Assembly (NCBI GenBank): GCA_021151625.1
Contig: JAGKWY010000009.1
Location: 1-43,328, forward strand
Direction of reading: 5' to 3'
DNA: 43,328 nucleotides
Origin: Gammaproteobacteria bacterium
GTDB lineage: Bacteria > Pseudomonadota > Gammaproteobacteria > Pseudomonadales > Cellvibrionaceae
In this document: piece after piece, positions 17,127 through 25,020 of the stretch
Position numbering within the stretch: the stretch's first letter is position 1
Layout: every line of letters starts with the position of its first letter
The notes under the pieces: generated by a model
Told to the model about the DNA's origin: nothing
Seen by the model: the letters and a program-made list of their open reading frames with translations, nothing else
Databases searched by the model: none
Made by a program: the position numbers and the translations under genes

Positions 17127-17963
17127 TTATTGCGATTTTCTAATAATCCAACTGGTAGCGGTAGAAAACGTCTCTGGCATATTATTGTGCCCCAAGCCTG
17201 AAAAAAGCACATAGTCATAGGTATGCCCCAGTTTCCTGATTGCATTTAGTCTTTGGATTGAAAGGTCAACAGGAACGCTTCCATCATCTGCACCAAATAT
17301 CCAAAGCCCGGGAATTTTCAGTTTTACCAAACTATCACCGGGGTCCGAGTCCTTACCGAGAAATTCGGGCCAAACATATTTTTCCTTTCGTGCACTCAAT
17401 GCTTCATGGTAGCCAGGAACTTTTTTGTCATCTTTGTCAGTAGTGTATTTACTGTAAATATCTTCTTCGCTGACTTTACAAACCGGACCACTCCATAACA
17501 CCATAAACTTTGCGATAGGGCTTTTTTCAGCCGCTATGGGAACTATCCACCCCGCCTGACTGATTCCCGCCAATCCCACTGGAGCATCTTTTAACGCCGG
17601 GTGCTGCGATAGAACCATTAAAGCCGCAACTGCGTAATCGGCCAAAAGCACTATATTTTTTTCACTAACACTTTGCTCGCTTTCGTACTTACCGCCCGAT
17701 TCCCCTGCCCCACGTTTGTCATACACTAACGCGGCTATACCCTGCGCGGCGAATTGCTCCGCCCAATAAATATTTCTTGCCTGCTTCCCGGAACCATGAA
17801 CAAACACCACCGCAGCATGTATTTCCTTCTCTTTCGGAAAAACAATTGTTCCTGACAACTTGGTGTTGTGACTAAAAAATTGAACCTCCTCTTTTTTATA
17901 ATCCACACCATAAGCCCGAATCATATAAAAAAGCAGAAATACCGCGACCAGGATACTTTTCAT
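17127..17963 (-). CDS. Exported alpha/beta-hydrolase
   Basis: The start at 17963 has AGGAGGAG 4 bases upstream and yields 278 residues with a signal peptide (~1-19). Oxyanion motif F-V-H-G-S-G, the G-A-G-E-S-G-G turn, nucleophile elbow G-I-S-Q-A-G, probable Asp in F-G-A-D-D-G and His in L-G-H-N-N are all present, so it should be catalytically competent. It resembles the dienelactone-hydrolase/prolyl-oligopeptidase-like esterases. It is a lone cargo gene between two copies of the repeated small-gene sequence, in opposite orientation to them. Substrate unknown. Confidence 0.75.
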   Translation of the reverse strand: MKSILVAVFLLFYMIRAYGVDYKKEEVQFFSHNTKLSGTIVFPKEKEIHAAVVFVHGSGKQARNIYWAEQFAAQGIAALVYDKRGAGESGGKYESEQSVSEKNIVLLADYAVAALMVLSQHPALKDAPVGLAGISQAGWIVPIAAEKSPIAKFMVLWSGPVCKVSEEDIYSKYTTDKDDKKVPGYHEALSARKEKYVWPEFLGKDSDPGDSLVKLKIPGLWIFGADDGSVPVDLSIQRLNAIRKLGHTYDYVLFSGLGHNNMPETFSTATSWIIRKSQ

Positions 17964-18079
17964 AAAACTCCTCCTATATGGATCTGACATAGTGATTGGA
18001 CACAAAAAGAAGGGTTTTGGATTCGCTATGTAACAGTGATTAGCCAGCTGGGTCGCGCAAGCAATTTTTATGAGCGCAA

Positions 18080-18120
18080 GCGTGTTTGCTGGAAGTATTG
18101 TTTGATGAAATTAACGAGCG
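18080..18120 (+). pseudogene. 41-bp fragment of the repeated small gene (copy 2)
   Basis: 38 of 41 bases match the part of the intact gene that encodes A-C-L-L-E-V-L-F-D-E-I-N-E-R. Nothing recognisable of the family lies on either side. The rest of the 17964-18315 interval shows no other gene. Confidence 0.7.
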
Positions 18121-18315
18121 AAAAAAAACACCAATGTTTGCGCTATCTCTATCTAAATCTGGTTCATCTTTACGAAAAGCGTAAGTTTGGTCGTACCCAT
18201 GGGTACGACATGTATATTGACGATGCGCCGGATTTAGGAAGAGAAGGTGTTCAGCTCTCTCTAATAATTACCGGAGCACATGATAGAAAATAATAAACCT
18301 CAAAGGAATTTATGT

Positions 18316-20319
18316 ATGAAATTGAAATCACTATTAATTGCACTATGCTCTTCGCTCGCCTTGGGTAGTTCAGTAGCTGCTAACGCAGCAATCGGTTGGA
18401 CTGAATGGATCGACAAAGATCAACCCGGGGGAACAAGCGATGCAGAAACTTTGCCAGCAATACTACAAAGTGGAAGCTACCCTTCAGTTTGTAGTAGCCC
18501 ATCTAAAATTGAGGCTCGTTACCAAGTCGGTGCAAATTGGCAAACCATTACACCAGAAACAGCGAACTCAGCCCCAAACGTTTTTCGATTTTTTAATTCT
18601 GCAGATGGATTACAGTGTTACAACGCGGACCAAGGCGGTAGAACCACACCTTACTGTGTTAATTATCAAGTTCGATTCTACTGCGAGACCGATGCAGAGG
18701 ATTTATCGAACAAATATCCCGGCCTCAGGCAATCCGACCAACAGAACGCTGCCTATAATCAGGTAACCCCCGGGTTTAAAGCGGAAAAGCCAGTCAAATT
18801 GGCAAGGGTCGCCAGAACGGCCTCCTCTACATCCGTATCCGCACCACCTCCACCTATTATTGTTTTGGACACTCTGCTTCGTTTAGGCCAAGGATATGAC
18901 TCATTAGGAAACATTTATAAAAACCAATGCTTGAATCAAAACCATCCCGACTTTCATATCATTTCAACGCCGTCCAGCACAGGCATTAGTACTTCCGTTA
19001 CCCATACGGCTTCAGCGGCGGAACTGTATCTCTCCATGGATGTGCGGGAAGCTGCGAGCCCCAAAGGGACTTTTCCTATTGACGGTGTGGATATAACCCT
19101 GGGGTTCAATCACAACCATGACCGCATCCAAACGCGATACCTCGATGAATCGCGGATGACTTTCGTCGCTCGATATAGAAATATCCAAAGACATTATTCT
19201 CTTGTCACTCAACCTCGCCCGTTAAAAGATTCAGTAACCGCAAGCCTGCTACGTGGAACCCAAGACATAAATTTTCAAAAGGATTTTCACAAGGAATGCG
19301 GTGATCGCTTTTTGCGGGAGGCCGAATTGGGAGCGTCTCTCTACATCGTTTTCAGCCTTGACAAGAAAAAACTTCGATCAAGCGACCTCAATAGCGCAAG
19401 AGCGACCGGCGAAGGCGCAATCAGCAAAATCTTTAAAGTAAATGCTAGCGCGAGCGATATTAATGAAGCGACCAGTGTTTTCACAAAATATCAAATGCGG
19501 ATCGAAGCATACCAAGCAGGAGGACCAACTGGCTTGGACCTAACCGGAATCCAGACGAATCCTGCTAGCATTCCAACCATCATGAAACGCTTTGAGGATG
19601 CAATGGCCCAGCCTAATCCAAACCTGGTAGCCTTTAACGAAAAGTTTGACAAATATACAAAACCGTCACCCTACGAATCCCTACCAGACAACGCCGTTTT
19701 TGCGGACACATCACTCTTGCAATTAAATGCGGCTCGCTGGTCCGCGCTTACGGGTGATTTCATGGCAGCCTGTAATCAGGCAGAGGAGTTGGGTCAAAAT
19801 AATGGTCGCGATCTGGTAACAGGTTCGTGCGCAAATAAGGCCTCAGTTATTGCACTATTGAAAGCGGGGCTACAGGATTGTATCTACACAGATCGCTGGG
19901 AAAAATGTGTGCATCCAAACGTAGGTGGTTTCGACGGTTCAAGATACATTGTCGATTACCTATCCCAAACTACACCGTACTACGCACGTGGCAGCTCAAC
20001 CAGTGAAACGGTCGAGAAGCGCTTTACCAAGTATTGGACGTGTGATTACGCAAATATCACCCAATGTTTACCTGTAAACTGCATAGAAGACAAGGGGCCG
20101 AGCGTCAACGGAAAAGGCTACGACGTAAATCTATACGCATGGAATAGCGCCAACGGTGGATCGCAAAACTTCAATCAGGAGTACTACGATCAGGCAGGGC
20201 AGCGTTGCGTCAAAGCGGATGCAAGACTTTGTGCTAATAATAAATCTGGAGCGAGAATTTCATTCAGCATGACAACTTATCATCTCTGCCACTCAACTCG
20301 CGCATTTACAGTTTATTAA
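18316..20319 (+). CDS. Secreted WxxW-domain protein with possible MACPF-like region
   Basis: The start at 18316 has AAAGGA 9 bases upstream and a clear signal peptide ending A-A-N-A, giving 667 residues. Residues ~26-124 fit the mucin-type WxxW domain (PF13330): W28-T-E-W31, D-K-D-Q-P-G-G, D-A-E-T-L, a mid Cys59, then D-G-L-Q-C101 and C114-x-N-Y-Q-V-R-F-Y-C123. That domain is known mainly from animal mucins and cartilage proteins. Around residues 320-400, F-H-K-E-C-G-D-R-F-L-R-E-A-E-L-G followed by E-A-Y-Q-A-G-G recalls the MACPF signature region, which would make it a pore-forming protein; this is a weaker inference. The C-terminal ~150 residues are cysteine-rich and unassigned. A terminator follows. 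Confidence 0.6.
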   Translation: MKLKSLLIALCSSLALGSSVAANAAIGWTEWIDKDQPGGTSDAETLPAILQSGSYPSVCSSPSKIEARYQVGANWQTITPETANSAPNVFRFFNSADGLQCYNADQGGRTTPYCVNYQVRFYCETDAEDLSNKYPGLRQSDQQNAAYNQVTPGFKAEKPVKLARVARTASSTSVSAPPPPIIVLDTLLRLGQGYDSLGNIYKNQCLNQNHPDFHIISTPSSTGISTSVTHTASAAELYLSMDVREAASPKGTFPIDGVDITLGFNHNHDRIQTRYLDESRMTFVARYRNIQRHYSLVTQPRPLKDSVTASLLRGTQDINFQKDFHKECGDRFLREAELGASLYIVFSLDKKKLRSSDLNSARATGEGAISKIFKVNASASDINEATSVFTKYQMRIEAYQAGGPTGLDLTGIQTNPASIPTIMKRFEDAMAQPNPNLVAFNEKFDKYTKPSPYESLPDNAVFADTSLLQLNAARWSALTGDFMAACNQAEELGQNNGRDLVTGSCANKASVIALLKAGLQDCIYTDRWEKCVHPNVGGFDGSRYIVDYLSQTTPYYARGSSTSETVEKRFTKYWTCDYANITQCLPVNCIEDKGPSVNGKGYDVNLYAWNSANGGSQNFNQEYYDQAGQRCVKADARLCANNKSGARISFSMTTYHLCHSTRAFTVY

Positions 20320-20415
20320 TGCCTCATACGAAGGTCGAGAGGAAGACTTTGGATTATTATACGCAGTATATAAGATCGCATTTTAAAAGCTGAAACTCGT
20401 ACCTTCGCCATATAA

Positions 20416-20449
20416 ATGGTGCCAAATCTGGATTTGGCACCATTTTTTT
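20416..20449 (+). terminator. Terminator of the WxxW-protein gene
   Basis: Long perfect stem (ATGGTGCCAAATC / GATTTGGCACCAT) with a very small loop, then seven T. Confidence 0.93.
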
Positions 20450-20483
20450 CTAACAATTTAAACTCTGACCTTCCTCCAATTTG

Positions 20484-20534
20484 CTAGCGGTAAACCTTAC
20501 CCGCAAAAAAGATGTTGATGAAATTCTATGGTCA
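20484..20534 (+). pseudogene. Degenerate fragment of the repeated small gene (copy 5)
   Basis: Read with one frameshift in a run of A, the stretch gives G-K-P-Y-P-Q-K then D-V-D-E-I-L-W-S, which lines up with G-K-P-L-P-G-K-T-D-D-D-A-L-F-Q-L-W-S of the intact gene and with copy 4 (K-P-Y-R-Q ... L-W-S). The match is short and diverged. Confidence 0.4.
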
Positions 20535-21098
20535 TCACCATACGATAGTTACTGACCTGTAATCTGTAACCGGATTGGAGGTGGAACCATCCGGTCCTAC
20601 ATGGAATGAAAATAAAGGCTCGGTCGTAGTTTCTTGGCGAACACCATTTGCATCAAATATTACTAACTGTAAACCTATTGGTATTCTCTTCCATCCAACG
20701 CTTTTCTTTAACGGACCACTCGCCTCCAGACCAGTTTCGTACATCACCGCCCAGCTATATGATTGCCGTTCAATTTTGGTTTTAAGAATTTTTCCCGGCT
20801 CAAGTACTGCAGGTAGCCCTTCCGGGTCAGACTCTCCCCAACAACTCCCGATAGGATATTGTGCAGTTGTCGTAACTACACATGCACTGTCTATTAAAAT
20901 AGCTTTATTGCCCGTATTAAAAAAGGCGAACTCAAATGAGAAGCTCTTCGGCCCGATAGATGGCGCGACCGCAGTAACCGCGATTTCAGAAATAGAGCGA
21001 AGACTTTGCCAATAAAATGCCACTACAGAGATAATCAAGGCAGCAATCGACAAACAAAAGGTAAGCTTTTCGCTTAATGTTAACTTGAGTCTACCCAT
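20535..21098 (-). CDS. Single-pass membrane protein of unknown function
   Basis: I do not recognise this protein (~187 residues from the ATG at 21098; a GTG at 21107 is also possible). One transmembrane helix lies near the N-terminus (~12-32), followed by a beta-rich domain with two cysteines in the first half (D-S-A-C-V-V, G-S-C-W-G). The topology suggests the soluble domain faces the periplasm. It lies downstream of another membrane-protein gene on the same strand, 116 bases away, so the two may be co-transcribed. RBS weak. Confidence 0.6.
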   Translation of the reverse strand: MGRLKLTLSEKLTFCLSIAALIISVVAFYWQSLRSISEIAVTAVAPSIGPKSFSFEFAFFNTGNKAILIDSACVVTTTAQYPIGSCWGESDPEGLPAVLEPGKILKTKIERQSYSWAVMYETGLEASGPLKKSVGWKRIPIGLQLVIFDANGVRQETTTEPLFSFHVGPDGSTSNPVTDYRSVTIVW

Positions 21099-21213
21099 AA
21101 TACTCACATGAAAAATAATATTTTAAAGCAGAATGCGGCCATTAAATGCCCTAAAGGAAATTATCAGCTTTGCTGCCAAAATGTCAGCCAAATAAGTTAA
21201 TTTTTTAAAACTT

Positions 21214-21996
21214 CTATTGCTTTCCCTGTATATCTTGATATTTAGAATAGATAATCATAATTGTCCCAACAAAGTAAAAAAACAATGAAAGTGTCGAAAA
21301 CATTGATGCATGATGCGAGCTCTTTTTAGCTATAGATTCGGCAGTTATGACTAGTTCAGATGACAACTTCAGTGCATCATTGGCAAAATTAAGATAACCA
21401 CTGTTGAATAGGCCTTCATAGCGGCTTACCATGTCTTTTGCTAAAGCCTCCATTTCTACGACCTGATCTTCTCGCACTCTATCAACGTTTATTCCTGCAC
21501 CGACGATTCCCCCCAACCTATCACGATGCTCTTTATTTAATTCAGAAATTTTTTTAAACCATTCATGAAAATCCGATTCCAATGCCTGAATCTTATCGGA
21601 AACTTGCTCACCTCTGTCAAATCCTTTGCTATTTCTCGCAAGAGAATCAATAAATAAAAGAAGATATTGAACCTCAAGGTTCGGTGCATCAAGCTTACCT
21701 AATTGTTCTGTAGCCCAATATAGGCGCCGCTGAATTTCAGTCTTAAATGTATCGTTATCTTTATTTCCACGCTGAACAAGTAAAGACAATGAACGTCCTG
21801 CATTTGTTTGCCAATTATAAATTCTACGAAAGTTTTCAAACTGATGTTCCTGTGACGCGATTGCATCTGCTTTGTTTGCATCGGACGCAGCTTGTTCGGT
21901 CAGATAGCTATTAGTAATCCATGAAAAAAACACAAGAAGTGCGCCTAATAAACCTGCATAAGGCGAAATCTTTTTAGAGATTAATATCGAACCCAT
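21214..21996 (-). CDS. Two-transmembrane coiled-coil protein of unknown function
   Basis: About 260 residues. A transmembrane helix lies at ~12-30 and another near the C-terminus (~231-251), with a long charged, helical, coiled-coil-like stretch in between. No catalytic motif is seen. This hairpin-like topology with a large helical loop resembles sensor or stalk proteins, but no family is recognised. It is upstream of the single-pass membrane protein on the same strand, and the pair forms one cargo unit of the island between two copies of the repeated small-gene fragment. A function in defence or envelope stress would be guesswork. Confidence 0.6.
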   Translation of the reverse strand: MGSILISKKISPYAGLLGALLVFFSWITNSYLTEQAASDANKADAIASQEHQFENFRRIYNWQTNAGRSLSLLVQRGNKDNDTFKTEIQRRLYWATEQLGKLDAPNLEVQYLLLFIDSLARNSKGFDRGEQVSDKIQALESDFHEWFKKISELNKEHRDRLGGIVGAGINVDRVREDQVVEMEALAKDMVSRYEGLFNSGYLNFANDALKLSSELVITAESIAKKSSHHASMFSTLSLFFYFVGTIMIIYSKYQDIQGKQ

Positions 21997-22110
21997 CACC
22001 CCACTCCCGCACTGTTAAAAATGATTGAAAAACAAAAAAGCTCATCCTTTTCATATATCCTTTTATAACACACCATCGAATTACCTGCCATTACAGACAA
22101 CCGCAACCTT

Positions 22111-22355
22111 CGCCCGAGGGCAAAGTGCTTAGCGTTATTGGCAAGCCACTACCGGATAAAACGGATGATGATGCGCTGTTTCAGTTGTGGAATCAGGCGT
22201 GTTTGCTGGAAGAATTATTTAATGAAATTAATGAGCGAGTGAAATTACCGCAGCGCGCGATTAATAGTATTGCCCATGTAATTGGCAGGATTGATGGGTA
22301 TTTGAAGAAACAAACCGCCAAACAGCACAAAGGCGGCAATTGCTGTCTTTGTTAG
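22111..22355 (+). pseudogene. 5'-truncated copy of the repeated small gene (copy 3)
   Basis: From S-P-E-G-K-V-L onward the reading frame is intact and close to the complete gene to the end, then diverges into a Cys-containing tail (G-N-C-C-L-C). The match begins abruptly at 22111; upstream in frame there is a stop (22066-22068) and no ATG. It has no leader, so it is a displaced 3' end. If a GTG at 22125 were used, a 76-residue peptide could be made, but no RBS supports this. Confidence 0.7.
22329..22350 (+). terminator. Terminator-like palindrome at the end of copy 3
   Basis: AAAGGCGGCAA pairs fully with TTGCTGTCTTT if G-U pairs are allowed. Nearly the same hairpin follows copy 4 and the pectate lyase gene. 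Confidence 0.6.
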
Positions 22356-22383
22356 CCACCATTGCATGGAACGGATTGTGTAA

Positions 22384-23116
22384 TTACGCACACTCGTAAG
22401 AAACCACTTCCGTTAATTTTCCATCTTCATCACAGGTGTATATTGAAAAAACATCAAAGTAATCTTCTGGATTATGTATGCCGTCTTGAATTAGCTCTTC
22501 ATAGTTCTCAAGCCCCTGATATGAATACTCAGCCACTATTTTTGATGGCAAAGAATTAACCAGCCTTGGCTCGGATTTCCCCACCATGGAACAATGGCCT
22601 CCATTTTCCCCGTCCCACCCATGAACTTCCGGATTAAATATTTCCTCTTTTACCTCACAAATTGCACATTCCAATAAAATGGGGGCCAGATTTATGCCTC
22701 CATCAAGTGATGCATAAACATTCAATAATTTATTACCACAAGCACAAGATAAACACTTACTCAAAAACTCAGTACCGGAAACCCAATTACTTTTTATATC
22801 CGTAGCATTTTCGATATTGAAACTTTTAAAGCATCTTGGCTTTTTTGATAAGAAGTCCATTGGCACATCTCCAACCGTAGAATTTAGACCTGAGGAATTT
22901 AAGGTGTCATTGCCCAAACCAACATGACGATAGGCCTTATCTGAATCGGCACCTTGTTGTTTAAAATAGCTTATCCCTTGAAATATACATATTGTACCAA
23001 AGACGATTTGCAGAAGATAAATAACCTGAAATTTTTCCGCCTCTTGAATACTTAAAAGAACCACCACAAAAAAAAACACCCAAAGCAATTGCAAAAACGC
23101 CAAATACTTTTTTCAT
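22384..23116 (-). CDS. Membrane protein of unknown function with an N-terminal frameshift
   Basis: The main frame (239 codons from a TTG at 23103) has two hydrophobic N-terminal segments and a C-terminal domain with a C-L-S-C-A-C-G and C-A-I-C cluster, possibly metal-binding. There is no ATG in that frame. An ATG at 23114-23116 starts a natural-looking N-terminus (M-K-K-V-F-G-V-F-A-I-A-L-G) that joins the main frame only if one base is removed from the nine-T run (nine A on the + strand, 23068-23076). So the gene is either frameshifted, phase-variable at this tract, or carries a sequencing error. I do not recognise the family. It lies between copies 3 and 4 of the repeated small-gene fragment. 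Confidence 0.55.
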
Positions 23117-23206
23117 AATTTAAATTCTAATAATAGTATCAAACAGAAATCACTCAACCAAAGTTTAGCTCTTATAACATACCTTTTAACTTATCGCCAT
23201 TACCCC

Positions 23207-23402
23207 AAACTGTTAGCCGCGAAAACCTTACAGACAAATAGCTGAAGATACAATTTACCAGCTATGGAGCCAGGCGTGTTTATTGGAAGTATTGTTTGAT
23301 GAAATTAATGAGCGTGTGAAATTACCGCAGCGCGCGATTAATAGTATTGCGCATGCGATTGAAAGCATTGATAGGCATTTGAAGAAGCAGTTATTGAAGT
23401 AA
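23207..23402 (+). pseudogene. 5'-degenerate copy of the repeated small gene (copy 4)
   Basis: From about 23257 the sequence closely matches the complete gene (Y-Q-L-W-S-Q-A-C-L-L-E to H-L-K-K-Q) and ends in its own stop. The preceding ~50 bases match only weakly (K-P-Y-R-Q-I-A-E-D-T) and need frame changes. There is no start codon. It marks the right edge of the island. Confidence 0.7.
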
Positions 23403-23408
23403 AAAAGT

Positions 23409-23437
23409 AAAGGCGGAAATTTGCCGCCTTTATTTTT
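23409..23437 (+). terminator. Terminator after copy 4
   Basis: AAAGGCGG / CCGCCTTT stem followed by ATTTTTT. Confidence 0.85.
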
Positions 23438-23531
23438 TGGTTAAATGATTGCTTAGTCGATAACGATGGAAGTTGTGCATTCGAAGTTCCGCATCAACAT
23501 CACAGAAACACAATGACAATCTCTCTCGCCC

Positions 23532-24356
23532 TTAAAACCCTGAAACCTGCATCAACATGCGGCCACCGCTGATGAATAGGAAAATCGCAAATACGCGTTT
23601 GAGTTTTATCGAATCCAGTTTGGAGCCGATCCATGCACCGACGGGTGCGAGTAGTACGGTGAGCGGCACAATGCAGAGAAAGCCCGGTAAATTGACCATA
23701 CCGATCATGCCCTCAGGTGCGTCTGCAGGTGTGTGTGCGAACAACATTGCGAGTGAGCCGGGCAATGCGATGAGGATGCCAAATACCGAGGCGGTGCCCA
23801 CGGCACGATGCGGGGAATGATTGCAAGCGGTGAGCAGTGGCACGCCGATAGTGCCGCCACCAACGCCCATAATTACCGAGAAGAAACCGATAAACCCAGC
23901 CATTACACCCTGGCCTTTTATACCGGGTAATTGCTGGGCAACAGGCGCTGCTTTTGCGCGAAACAACATATTGAAGGCGACCAACACAGCGACTACACCG
24001 AAGACCGCACTCGCGGCGGTGCCTTTGGCGTTGAGCGCAAAGGTGCTACCCAGGGCAACACCGATCAACATAAATGGCCACCAGCGTTTTACCAATAGCC
24101 AATCCACATTGCCGCGTTTGTGATGCGCGCGAATGGAAGAAATACTGGTAGGCACAATCGTTAATAGCGAGGTCGCGGTAGCAACCAACATCGCAGTTGC
24201 AGGACTAATACCTGCCGCCTGCAATACAAAATACAGCACGGGCACTATAACAATGCCGCCGCCAACACCGAGCAGGCCAGCAAGGATTCCCGCGCAAGCA
24301 CCGGTGACAAGCATGGCAATAATTGTGGGCAACCACTGACTCAAAAACTCACTCAT
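23532..24356 (-). CDS. TauE/SafE-family sulfite/anion exporter
   Basis: The 274-residue protein has about eight transmembrane segments. The family's repeated glycine motif appears twice: G-L-L-G-V-G-G-G-I-V-I-V-P near residue 30 and G-V-G-G-G-T-I-G-V-P-L-L near 165. TauE/SafE proteins move sulfite, sulfoacetate or other organosulfur anions across the inner membrane. The start follows the stop of the flavin-reductase gene by 2 bases, so they are coupled in the mesX-mesD operon. A sulfur-metabolism role fits that setting. The exact substrate is not shown by sequence. Confidence 0.88.
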   Translation of the reverse strand: MSEFLSQWLPTIIAMLVTGACAGILAGLLGVGGGIVIVPVLYFVLQAAGISPATAMLVATATSLLTIVPTSISSIRAHHKRGNVDWLLVKRWWPFMLIGVALGSTFALNAKGTAASAVFGVVAVLVAFNMLFRAKAAPVAQQLPGIKGQGVMAGFIGFFSVIMGVGGGTIGVPLLTACNHSPHRAVGTASVFGILIALPGSLAMLFAHTPADAPEGMIGMVNLPGFLCIVPLTVLLAPVGAWIGSKLDSIKLKRVFAIFLFISGGRMLMQVSGF

Positions 24357-24358
24357 TA

Positions 24359-24889
24359 CTACACTTCACTTACAAGACTGTCCGCATCAATGTGTGAACG
24401 ATTATTAACGGCTTGCCCTAGCTGATGATAAGCGCGATTAAAATAAGCCAACCCTTGTTGCTGCTGGTTTTGTTTAATCGCAACAACGCGACAAATAAAA
24501 ATATCGTGGGTGCCAACGGTTTGCGCTTGTTCAAGCTCGCAATCAAAGGTTACCAATGCATCAGCTAACACTGGCGCACCGGTTTTTAATTCCGTCCAAC
24601 TGCCGTGTTTAAAACGCTCTACGGCATCCAGCCTGGACGCAAACACACCGGAAATTTCCTGATGCGGTGCACCTAACACATTCACAGCCAAAATTTTGTT
24701 TTCGACAAATTTTGCGTGCAAGTATGATGATTTGTTCATACAGACCAATAATGTCGGCGGCGTATCAGTAACACTGCATACGGCGGAGGCTGTGAATCCA
24801 TAACGGCCGCAGGCTCCGGTTGTGGTCACAACACTAACCGCACTGGTTAACAACGACATTGCATTTCTAAAGTCTGTTGTTTCAATCAT
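24359..24889 (-). CDS. Flavin reductase (HpaC-like FMN/FAD:NADH oxidoreductase)
   Basis: The start ATG at 24889 has AGGAAT upstream and gives 176 residues, the usual length of the flavin_reduct family. The flavin-binding core is visible as V-V-T-T, G-F-T-A-S-A-V-C-S-V and P-P-T-L-L-V-C-M-N-K-S-S, plus the late G-T-H-D-I-F motif. Such proteins make free reduced flavin for a partner oxygenase. No monooxygenase gene is adjacent; the neighbours are mesD and mesX, whose methionine-forming activity is reported to need oxygen. It may therefore feed reduced flavin to that system, which is inference. Confidence 0.85.
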   Translation of the reverse strand: MIETTDFRNAMSLLTSAVSVVTTTGACGRYGFTASAVCSVTDTPPTLLVCMNKSSYLHAKFVENKILAVNVLGAPHQEISGVFASRLDAVERFKHGSWTELKTGAPVLADALVTFDCELEQAQTVGTHDIFICRVVAIKQNQQQQGLAYFNRAYHQLGQAVNNRSHIDADSLVSEV

Positions 24890-24978
24890 CACTTTATTCC
24901 TGAATTACACTCTAGCGACTATAAGGAACCGCTGAAAAATTATCGCTAACATTTTTCAATGGCCCCTTAAGATTCGGC

Positions 24979-25020
24979 TTATTTACCCAAAAGTTCTCTT
25001 TATTTGCCCAAAAGCTCTCG
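24979..25020 (-). repeat. 21-bp tandem duplication covering the mesD stop codon
   Basis: Two adjacent 21-bp units (25000-25020 and 24979-24999) agree at 18 of 21 positions. The first encodes the last six residues R-E-L-L-G-K and the stop of mesD; the second encodes R-E-L-L-G-K and a stop again, in the same frame. Confidence 0.85.

Noticed and set aside
18036..18293. 85-codon frame before the WxxW gene
   Set aside because: It reads through the small-gene fragment in the wrong frame and has no RBS or conserved features.
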